Assembly (NCBI GenBank): GCA_002840405.1
Contig: PHAR01000004.1
Span: forward strand, 235,036-284,217
Origin: Deltaproteobacteria bacterium HGW-Deltaproteobacteria-8
GTDB lineage: Bacteria > Desulfobacterota > Desulfovibrionia > Desulfovibrionales > Desulfovibrionaceae
Length of the DNA stretch: 49,182 nt
Reading direction: 5' to 3'
The position numbers were made by a program, and so were the translations under genes. The notes below the pieces were generated by a model. It searched no databases. It had not been told where the DNA came from and saw nothing but the letters and a program-made list of their open reading frames with translations. Shown here one piece after another: positions 28,414 through 35,578 of the stretch. The stretch's first letter is position 1. Every line of letters begins with the position of its first letter.

Positions 28414-28417
28414 GGCC

Positions 28418-28903
28418 ATGAAGGCGGGCGCGGGCCACGATACGGGCCACACGCCAGGACGTGGCCGGGTGCTTGTCGTGGACGACGAGATGCACCTCAG
28501 GCTGTACATCGCGGCGGTGTTTGAGACCGCAGGCTATGAAACGGCCATGGCCCGCGACGGGGACGAGGGCTTCCGCAAGGCGAGCGAGTGGAAGCCCGAC
28601 CTCGTCAGCCTGGACTTGATGATGCCGAACCAGGGCGGCATCCGGCTCTTCCAGCGGCTCAAGGCCGACGAAGAGCTGAAGCGGGCCGGGGTGCTCGTGG
28701 TCTCGGCCATCGGGGGGGAGGCTTTCCGGCACTCGCTTTCGCTTGTGCGCACGGGAAGCGGCGGACTTTTGCCCGATGTGGACGGCTATGTGGAGAAGCC
28801 CCCCGCCCCGGAGGCGCTGCTGCGCGAGGCCGCGCGGATTTTGGAAGCCCGAGGCGCCCAGGCCGAGGGGACGTTGGCGCAAGACGTTGACGCAGGACTC
28901 TGA
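28418..28903 (+). CDS. Stand-alone receiver (CheY-like) protein, 161 aa
   Basis: A single receiver domain with a ~16-residue N-terminal extension and a ~20-residue tail. It has VLVVDDEMHLRLYIAAVFET, phosphoacceptor in PDLVSLDLMMPNQGG, and the late lysine in YVEKPPAP. The segment between strands 4 and 5 is longer than usual (AIGGEAFRHSLSLVRTGSGG). There is no output domain. GGAG precedes the ATG, four bases after the Usp stop. Probably an intermediate of a phosphorelay with the neighbouring kinases. Confidence 0.85.
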   Translation: MKAGAGHDTGHTPGRGRVLVVDDEMHLRLYIAAVFETAGYETAMARDGDEGFRKASEWKPDLVSLDLMMPNQGGIRLFQRLKADEELKRAGVLVVSAIGGEAFRHSLSLVRTGSGGLLPDVDGYVEKPPAPEALLREAARILEARGAQAEGTLAQDVDAGL

Positions 28904-28952
28904 CGAAGGACTTTGGCGAGAACATCGACGCAGAACATGAAGGAGGCGTAAG

Positions 28953-29312
28953 ATGGCGAAGAAGATCATGGTGGTGGACGACGATCCGGAAATCGTGGAA
29001 TACCTTGTGTCCATCTTCAAGGAACGCGGCTACGCCACCTGCTCGGCCCCGGGCGGAGAGGCCGCCATGGCGGTCCTGGAGCGCGAAAAGCCGGACCTCT
29101 TGACCCTGGACCTGGAAATGCCCGACGAATGGGGCCCCCGGTTCTACCGCAAGTTCAGCCAGAAGCCCGAGTTCAAGGAACTGCCCGTGGTGGTCATCAG
29201 CGGCCTGGCGGGCATTCACCTGGCCATCCGCAAGGCCATCGCAACGGTGAACAAGCCCTTTGAACCGGCCCAGGTGCTGGCCATCGTGGAAGGGGCCATC
29301 GGCGCGCCCTAG
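28953..29312 (+). CDS. Stand-alone receiver, close paralog of the Rrf2-fused receiver
   Basis: A 119-residue receiver: MAKKIMVVDDDPEIVEYLVS, DLLTLDLEMPDEWGP (phosphoacceptor), VVISGLAGIHLAIRKAIATV and NKPFEP with the conserved lysine. It matches the C-terminal domain of the Rrf2 fusion at 18242-19186 along its full length, ending in the same VEGAIGAP. The unusual EMPxEWGP following the phosphoacceptor is shared. GGAGG lies upstream. It may compete with the fusion protein for the same kinase, or one arose from the other by domain capture. Confidence 0.92.
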   Translation: MAKKIMVVDDDPEIVEYLVSIFKERGYATCSAPGGEAAMAVLEREKPDLLTLDLEMPDEWGPRFYRKFSQKPEFKELPVVVISGLAGIHLAIRKAIATVNKPFEPAQVLAIVEGAIGAP

Positions 29313-29422
29313 CGGACGCCATGGAACCATTTCCTTTCCGTAGGAACTTGCAGTAGGCTTTGCGCCAGGACACAGGCGCGGTCCGGAACGATACGTTGCG
29401 GGCGGCGCCAGGGGCAGGCTCA

Positions 29423-31327
29423 ATGACGATGAATGTGCTTCTTGTGGATGACGAGGCCGGAATCCGCAAGGTGGTCGGCATCACCTTGGCCGACATGGGC
29501 TACAACGTGTTCGAGGCGGCCAGCGGCGACGAAGCGCTGGCTGTCTTCGAGCGCGTGCATCCCCCGATCATCCTCACCGACATCCGCATGCCCGGCATGG
29601 ACGGCCTGGAGCTGTTGCGCCGCATCAAGGCCCAGAGCCCGGACACCGAGGTCATCCTGGTCACTGGCCATGGCGACCTGGACATGGCCGTGGCCGGGCT
29701 CAAGCTCGACGCCTGCGACTTCATCGCCAAGCCCGTCGGGCCAGAGGTGCTGGAGATCTCGCTCAAGCGCGCTGGCGACAAGATCATCATGCGCGAGCGC
29801 CTGAGGAACTACACCGAAAATCTCGAAGTGATGGTCAACCAGCAAGCCGAACATCTGGTGGACGTGGAATGCCAGTGCGCGGTCAAGGGCGCGGTGGAGG
29901 GCCTGACCCAGCTCATCGGCGGCGTGACCGGCGATGTGGAAGGCGGGCTCGGCATCTTCAACGGCCTGTCCTGCCTGGTGTCCATTCAGGACGGCTACCA
30001 GCGCATCGTGTCCGCAAACCAGCTCTACCGCGAGCGCCTGGGCGACCGCGCGGGCCTGCCGGGCTACGAGATCTACGCCGATGCTTCGGGCACCGAGGCC
30101 GGCAGCCCCGTGGGCCGCACCCTCGCCACCGGCCTGGGCCAGAAGAGCCGCGAGAGCATCATCGGGCCGGACAAGACCCAGTACACGGTCATGGTGCACA
30201 CGGCGCCCATCCTGGGCGCGGACGGCACGGTGGACCTGGTGCTGGAGCTGGCCGTGGACGCGGGCGAGGTGCAGCGCCTGCAGGACGAACTGCGCGCCAC
30301 CCGGCAGCGCTACCAGCAGCTTTTCGACGAAGCCCCCTGCTTCATCACCGTGCAGGACCGGCACCTGCGCATCCAGGCCGCCAACCGCCGCTTCCGGGCG
30401 GAGTTCGGCGACCCTGTCGGCGGACTGTGCTACGCGGCCTTCTGCGGCACCGGGCGGCCCTGCTTCGGCTGCCCCACCCTCAAGACCTTCGAGGACGGCC
30501 AGCCGCACCAGATCGAGCTCACCGTGCGCGGCAAGGACGGCGACCCCGTGAACGTGGTGGTCTGGACCGCGCCCATCAAGAACGAGGCGGGCGAGATCGA
30601 GGCGGTCATGGAAATGGCCACGGACATCACCGAGCTTGCGCGCATGCAGGACCACCTGGCGAGCCTCGGCATGCTCATCGCCTCGCTGTCCCACGGCATC
30701 AAGGGCCTTTTAACGGCGCTGGACGGCGGCGTGTACAAGGTCAACGCGGGCTTCCGCGCAGACGACCAGCAGATGGTCCAGGTGGGCTGGGGCAAAGTCA
30801 CGGAACTCATCGGCCGCATCAAGGGCATGGTGCTGGACATCCTGTTCTACGCCAAGAAGCGCGAGCTGCAGCTGCGCCAGGTCGCGGCCGCGGAACTGGC
30901 CGCCCAGGTGTGCGAGACCGTGGCCCCCAAGGCCGAGCAGCTGGGCGTCACCTTTGTCAGCGAGCTGGACCCGAACCTGGGCAGCTTCGCCGTGGACAGC
31001 GTGGTGCTCTCGGCCGCCCTGGTGAACATGCTGGAGAACGCCGTGGACGCCTGCCTGGAAGACCACGCCAAGGAAAAACACGAGGTCGTGTTCCGCGCCC
31101 GGCCCGACGCCAACGGCGTGTTCTTCGAGATCCAGGACAACGGCATCGGCATGCAGCCGGAAACCCTCGCGCGCCTGTTCTCGGTGTTCTTCTCCACCAA
31201 GGGCTCGCGCGGCACAGGGCTTGGCCTGTTCATCGCCAAGAAGGCCGTGGACCAGCACGGCGGCCGCCTCGGGGCCGTCTCCGAGCCCGGCCAGGGCTCG
31301 ACCTTCCGCATCTGGATCCCGCGCTAG
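29423..31327 (+). CDS. Receiver-PAS-PAS-histidine kinase with a cysteine-rich PAS
   Basis: A 634-residue cytoplasmic hybrid. Receiver 1-120 has phosphoacceptor D53 and K103. A first PAS-like region is at ~175-285 and a second at ~295-405, the latter with cysteines C336, C341, C347 and C350 (GRPCFGCP), a possible metal or Fe-S/thiol redox site. HisKA has H424 in SLSHGIKGLL; the HATPase has VNMLENAVDAC, DNGIGM and GTGLGL. The cysteine PAS parallels that of the heme kinase at 23322. The start ATG at 29423 lacks a strong ribosome site; the open frame extends to 29360. It closes the tmc signalling cluster. Confidence 0.88.
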   Translation: MTMNVLLVDDEAGIRKVVGITLADMGYNVFEAASGDEALAVFERVHPPIILTDIRMPGMDGLELLRRIKAQSPDTEVILVTGHGDLDMAVAGLKLDACDFIAKPVGPEVLEISLKRAGDKIIMRERLRNYTENLEVMVNQQAEHLVDVECQCAVKGAVEGLTQLIGGVTGDVEGGLGIFNGLSCLVSIQDGYQRIVSANQLYRERLGDRAGLPGYEIYADASGTEAGSPVGRTLATGLGQKSRESIIGPDKTQYTVMVHTAPILGADGTVDLVLELAVDAGEVQRLQDELRATRQRYQQLFDEAPCFITVQDRHLRIQAANRRFRAEFGDPVGGLCYAAFCGTGRPCFGCPTLKTFEDGQPHQIELTVRGKDGDPVNVVVWTAPIKNEAGEIEAVMEMATDITELARMQDHLASLGMLIASLSHGIKGLLTALDGGVYKVNAGFRADDQQMVQVGWGKVTELIGRIKGMVLDILFYAKKRELQLRQVAAAELAAQVCETVAPKAEQLGVTFVSELDPNLGSFAVDSVVLSAALVNMLENAVDACLEDHAKEKHEVVFRARPDANGVFFEIQDNGIGMQPETLARLFSVFFSTKGSRGTGLGLFIAKKAVDQHGGRLGAVSEPGQGSTFRIWIPR

Positions 31328-31692
31328 AGCTGCCGCAACCAACTTCGGCGCCGACGGCTCAGGCTTTCGCGCCGACGCGCCCGGCGTTGGGCTGCCCGCA
31401 AGAATCAATCATCCGCGCCCGCGCCAGCATCCGTTGAGCTGAAAGCTCAGCAACGGTTCCCACGGCATGCACTGCGAAGCAGCCGCTGGGCACCCCACCC
31501 CGCAAGGCGATTTTCCGGGCAGGGTAGGTTTGATTCCTCTCAAACAGGCATGGTCTTTCCGCACAATCGGAGTATGCTGGGGCCGAAGATGGGCGTGGAC
31601 ACTGGCCCAAGGCGGCACCGCCTTTGCCAGCGCTCCCCCTGTAAATTCGGGCTGGCTGCGGCCGCCCCCACACCACCCGCGAGGAGTCTGAA
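31328..31692. other. 365-bp intergenic region
   Basis: No gene is convincing here. It holds a hairpin around 31433-31457 (CCGTTGAGCT-GAA-AGCTCAGCAACGG type) about 105 bp after the kinase stop, which may act as a terminator, and a less GC-rich stretch (31520-31580) that may contain the promoter of the SHOCT gene. Short GC-rich direct words (GCGCCGACG) occur at the left. Confidence 0.4.
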
Positions 31693-31986
31693 ATGTACAT
31701 CAGCGCCCTTGGATCCTTTGGTTTCCTGTGCCAGAACGGCCCTGGCTACGGCACAGGCTACGGCCCCGGCTACGGCCCGTACGGCGGTTTCCACATGATG
31801 TCCCCCCTGGGCGGCGGCCTGTTCCTGGTGCTGTTCCTGGCGCTGGTCTTCGTGGTGCTGACCAGGGTCACGCGCAAGTCCAGCGGCGTGCAGGAGTCGG
31901 CGCTGGACATCCTGAAGAAGCGCTACGCCAGGGGCGAGATCACCCGCGAGGAGTTCGAGCGCATGAAGCAGGAGCTCAAGGACTGA
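31693..31986 (+). CDS. Small SHOCT-domain membrane protein (97 aa)
   Basis: Begins with a Gly/Tyr-rich segment (GPGYGTGYGPGYGPYGGF), then one transmembrane helix (~38-57, GGGLFLVLFLALVFVVLTRV), and ends in a SHOCT motif (ALDILKKRYARGEITREEFE, RMKQELKD). SHOCT modules mediate oligomerisation or interaction of small membrane proteins. GAGGAG precedes the ATG. It appears to be monocistronic. Function unknown. Confidence 0.85.
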   Translation: MYISALGSFGFLCQNGPGYGTGYGPGYGPYGGFHMMSPLGGGLFLVLFLALVFVVLTRVTRKSSGVQESALDILKKRYARGEITREEFERMKQELKD

Positions 31987-32104
31987 GCGCCGCCCGCAGC
32001 CGAGCCCGCAACTGAGCCCGCAACTGAGATTGACGCTGCCTGCTGGCCAAACTACAAAGGTCCCATGCTGAACGCAGCCCCACCCCGCACCAGGACGCAC
32101 CGGA

Positions 32105-32830
32105 ATGCCGCCTGACAGCTCGCCTGTAGACGTGCCTCTAGACAGGCGTGAAGGCACGACCGCCGAGCCGCGCGTCGTCCGCCGCATCTTCGCCGTGGGC
32201 GACATCCACGGCTGCCACGCCAAGCTCGCGCGCCTGCTGGAGGCCCTGCCCCTGGAGCCCGAGGGCGACCAGCTGGTGTTCCTCGGCGACTACATCAACC
32301 GAGGCCCGGACACCCGCGCCGTGCTGGACCTGCTGCTGGAGCTGGGAGAAAATCGGCCGGACACGGTGTTCCTTCAGGGCAACCACGAGGAGACCCTGCT
32401 GGGCTACGCCCGCACCGGCGACATGGACCTCTTGCCCCTGCTGCGCTCCATGGGCGTGGAGGCCACGCTCAAGAGCTACGGCGCTGCCCTGCCCGACACC
32501 CTGCGCGACTTGAGCTTCATGCCGCGCGAGCACGTGGAGTTTCTGCTGCGCCTGGAGCCGCACTATCGCGCCGGGGGCTATCTCTTCGTGCATGCGGGGG
32601 TGAATCCGAAAGGCGACCTGGCCCCGGACTGCCCGGCCGGGGAGTCGCTCACCGTGCGCGGCATGTTCTTGTCCTGCGCGCCCGGCGGGCCGGAAACCGT
32701 GGTCTTCGGGCACACGGGTTTTGACACGCCCTTTGTGGCTCCGGGAAAGATCGGGGTGGACACCGGGGCCTGGCAGGGCAACCTGCTCACCGCCCTGGAG
32801 CTCCCGGCGCTGGTGTTCCACCACGCTTGA
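32105..32830 (+). CDS. Metallophosphoesterase (PrpA/PrpE/ApaH-like serine-threonine phosphatase)
   Basis: A 241-residue protein of the PPP/ApaH-like calcineurin superfamily with all metal-binding motifs in order: GDIHG (~35-39), GDYINRGPD (~63-71), GNHE (~96-99), an HAG box (VHAGVNP) and GHTGFDTPF. It ends near GVDTGAW. It would use two metal ions to dephosphorylate phosphoproteins or diadenosine polyphosphates. The first ~20 residues are poorly conserved and the ribosome site is weak, so a slightly later start is possible. It is convergent with the module 2 operon. Two tandem 14-bp repeats (TTCACATCCGGCGC) lie after it at 32863-32890. Confidence 0.85.
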   Translation: MPPDSSPVDVPLDRREGTTAEPRVVRRIFAVGDIHGCHAKLARLLEALPLEPEGDQLVFLGDYINRGPDTRAVLDLLLELGENRPDTVFLQGNHEETLLGYARTGDMDLLPLLRSMGVEATLKSYGAALPDTLRDLSFMPREHVEFLLRLEPHYRAGGYLFVHAGVNPKGDLAPDCPAGESLTVRGMFLSCAPGGPETVVFGHTGFDTPFVAPGKIGVDTGAWQGNLLTALELPALVFHHA

Positions 32831-32905
32831 GGCCGAAATTTTCGGGACATCACGTCCAACGTTTCACATCCGGCGCTTCACATCCGGCGCTTCAGGTTCA
32901 ACGCG

Positions 32906-35578
32906 TCAGGCCTGGGGCGTCACGCCCTGCTCCGCAGAAATCCCCTCCAGGGCGTAGTCGCCCTCCAGAAAGGCCCGCGCAACCTTGCCGGGCATCTCGT
33001 CGTCGACCATGGCCGCGTCCAGCAGACGGGTGAAGCCAAGCAGCCTGCCAAGCATGACCAGCCGCTCCCGGGCCTCGGCCAGGGTGGGCTCGGAGAGCGT
33101 GGCCGTGACCATGTCGCCCCGGCGGTCGGTGAAGAAGCCATGAGCCTTCAGGATCTCGGACACGGCCTGGACGCGGCGCTCACGCTGCTCCCTGGCCGTG
33201 CCGCCGCCCTTGAAGCGGAAGCGCACGTAGTTCTCGCCCTGTTCCGGCCCGCAGACCGCGTCGACCATGGCGAAATGGAACTCCACGCGGGCGTTGACGT
33301 TCAGGTAGTCGCGGGCCACCAGGGCGTAGTTGAAGTTGCCCACGGGCCGGGCGCTGCGCCCATCGAGCAGGGCGCGCGACAGGACCCCGCCGACGTTGCC
33401 CACGGGCGGGGCCTCGCGCCAGCGCAGGCCAGGGGTGGCCATGCCCTCGCACAGGGCCAAAAGCGGCACCGAGCGCACGTCTGCCAGGGTGATGTTCCGA
33501 TGGGAATGCTGCGCGGCCAGGCCGCCGCCGAAGTCGATGAGCAGGAACGGGATCGGGCTCTCGTTCAGCCGACGGAGCAGCACGCCCGCGTCCTCGAGCA
33601 CGGCGTCCCCGGCGTCGAACATGGCCAGCACGGCCATCTCGTGGACATAGCGCACCAGGTCGTGGGCGGTCTTGCACTCCACAGGCGAGAAGGTCGGGCC
33701 ATAGGCGTCGGTGAGGTTCAGGGGCACCAGCAGGTCGTGCAGCGCGGCCAGGTCCGGCGGCAGCGGGGCCGGGGCGGGCGCGGACGTCCTGCGGCGGCAG
33801 GCCTGCGGATCGCCGCCAGTCTGGCCGTGCGCGACAGGAGCGGCCCCGGCCTCGCCAGCCTCAGCCTGGCAAGACCAGGCCTCTTCCGGCGCTTCCAGCA
33901 CCTCGCCCTGGTCGGCGTCCAGGATGATCCACTGGCCGTCGCGCAGCGCGTCCATGGCCCCGGCCACCCCGGTGAGCATGGGGATGGAAAGCTCACGCGC
34001 CACGCAGGACAGGTGGTCGGCCGGGTTGCCCAGCTCCACCACCACCCCGTCGTATTCCGGAAGCACCTGGGCCGCCTCGACCATGCTGTGGCGCAGGACG
34101 AGAATGCGCAGGCCCTGCGGCGCGTGCTCGGGGTCGGCCTCGCGGGCCGAGCGCGCCGGGTGGGCCTGGCCCACGGCGCGTCCCGGCGAGGCGGTGACGC
34201 CGGAATCGAGCAGCACGGCCCCGCGCGCCAGCCTGGCCGAGGCCCTGGCGCGTCCGGCCAGGCGCACCGGCCGGGCCTGGAGGATGCGGAAATGGTTGTC
34301 CGGGGTCATGGCCCACTCGATGTCCTGGGGCTGCCCGGCCAGGCTCTCGATCATGCGCGCGTAGCGCACCAGCCGGCGCAGCTCGTCGGCGTCGAGGACC
34401 GGAACCCGGCGCTCGGCCTCGGACACGGCCACGCGGCGCAGCCCGCCGCCCGGCAAGAGCTCGTCGCGGAAGTCCTTGTCCGCGATCTCGGCGGGCATGG
34501 CGGCTTCTTCTGCTGGGCTGGCGTCACGGGCCGGGTGGAACACGTCCACCGGGGCGTCTCCGCCCACGGCGCTGGTGCCCAGGCCGTGCACCGCGGTGAG
34601 CAGCATGCGCCCGCTCTCCGGGGCCGCCGGGTCCACGGTGAAGAGCACCCCGGCGCAGCGGGCCGGGACCATGACCTGGCAGAGCACGGCCATGTCGAAG
34701 TCCACCAGCGGCAGCCCGGCCTGGCGGCGGTAGCTTGTGGGGCTTGGCCCGAAATTCCCGGCCACGACCTCACGGAAGGCCTCCAGCAGATCCTTGGCCG
34801 TGGTCACGTTGAGCTCGGTGTGGAACTGCCCGGCAAAGGAGTGCTCGGCCTTGTCCTCCACCAGGGCGCTGCTGCGCACGGACACGGCCGGCCCGGCTCC
34901 TGCTCCGCCTCCAAGGCGCTCCCACGCGGCCACCAGCTCGGCGGCCAGATCGCCTGGCACCGGGGCGGCCAGGATCTCGCGCCGGATCTCCTGGGTGGCG
35001 GCCTCCACGGCCTTGCCCAGTTCCACCGCGCCCAGGCTGCGCCTGATCTTGGCCTCCAGCCCGGAGGCCGACAGGAAGCGGCGGCAGGCCTTGGTGGTGG
35101 CCACGAAGCCGTCGGGCACGGGCAGGCCGGAGCGCCGCAGCTGGGCCAGGGTGGCGGCCTTGCCGCCGCAGAACCGGCGCTGGTCGGCGTCGATGTCGGC
35201 CAGGGCCAGGCAGGTGGGGGTCTGGTCCTCACTCGGGGCGATGGCCGCCAGGGACCGGCGCACGGCCTGGGCCAGGCGGTCCTGACGCTCGAAGAGCCCC
35301 ATGTGGCCCCCCCCGGTGATGCGGTTCAGGCCGTCCACCAGGTCGAAGGTCGTGTCCATGAGCCGGGTCGCGGCCTCGGACAGGTCGGAGCGGTCGCGGC
35401 TGGCCAGGGCGCGCTCCACAAGGGCCAGGCGCTCCAGGGCCAGCTCGTTGTCGGCCAGAAGCACGCGGAAGGCGTGGTAGCGGGCCTTGAGCCGCCCCAG
35501 CGCCTCGCTGGCCCGGGCGTTGCGCAGGTCGCGCCAGGCGCCCAGCGCCTTGTTGAACCAGCGGCTCACGAAAGTCAT
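32906..35578 (-). CDS. PEP-synthase-like protein 3 (ATP-grasp + phosphohistidine domain + novel C-terminal domain)
   Basis: 890 residues, last gene of the module 2 operon. A helical N-terminal region (~1-115) precedes a PPDK/PEP-synthase ATP-binding domain with the signature intact: CGGKAATLAQLRRSGLPVPD, VRSSALVED (R235, E241, D242), HSFAGQF, GVLFTVDP and FRILQARP. The mobile domain has SPGRAVG and the phosphohistidine H522 in PADHLSCVAREL. Residues after ~600 contain no PEP/pyruvate TIM barrel; instead there is a ~290-residue domain shared with the two neighbours (LLVPLNLTD, TAHDLVRYVHEMAV, YVRFRFKGG). Its ATG overlaps the upstream stop by four bases. The acceptor of the phosphate is unknown. 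Confidence 0.85.
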   Translation of the reverse strand: MTFVSRWFNKALGAWRDLRNARASEALGRLKARYHAFRVLLADNELALERLALVERALASRDRSDLSEAATRLMDTTFDLVDGLNRITGGGHMGLFERQDRLAQAVRRSLAAIAPSEDQTPTCLALADIDADQRRFCGGKAATLAQLRRSGLPVPDGFVATTKACRRFLSASGLEAKIRRSLGAVELGKAVEAATQEIRREILAAPVPGDLAAELVAAWERLGGGAGAGPAVSVRSSALVEDKAEHSFAGQFHTELNVTTAKDLLEAFREVVAGNFGPSPTSYRRQAGLPLVDFDMAVLCQVMVPARCAGVLFTVDPAAPESGRMLLTAVHGLGTSAVGGDAPVDVFHPARDASPAEEAAMPAEIADKDFRDELLPGGGLRRVAVSEAERRVPVLDADELRRLVRYARMIESLAGQPQDIEWAMTPDNHFRILQARPVRLAGRARASARLARGAVLLDSGVTASPGRAVGQAHPARSAREADPEHAPQGLRILVLRHSMVEAAQVLPEYDGVVVELGNPADHLSCVARELSIPMLTGVAGAMDALRDGQWIILDADQGEVLEAPEEAWSCQAEAGEAGAAPVAHGQTGGDPQACRRRTSAPAPAPLPPDLAALHDLLVPLNLTDAYGPTFSPVECKTAHDLVRYVHEMAVLAMFDAGDAVLEDAGVLLRRLNESPIPFLLIDFGGGLAAQHSHRNITLADVRSVPLLALCEGMATPGLRWREAPPVGNVGGVLSRALLDGRSARPVGNFNYALVARDYLNVNARVEFHFAMVDAVCGPEQGENYVRFRFKGGGTAREQRERRVQAVSEILKAHGFFTDRRGDMVTATLSEPTLAEARERLVMLGRLLGFTRLLDAAMVDDEMPGKVARAFLEGDYALEGISAEQGVTPQA

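Noticed and set aside
32863-32890. Short tandem repeat as a CRISPR or iteron
   Set aside because: Only two 14-bp units, no spacers and no replication genes nearby.
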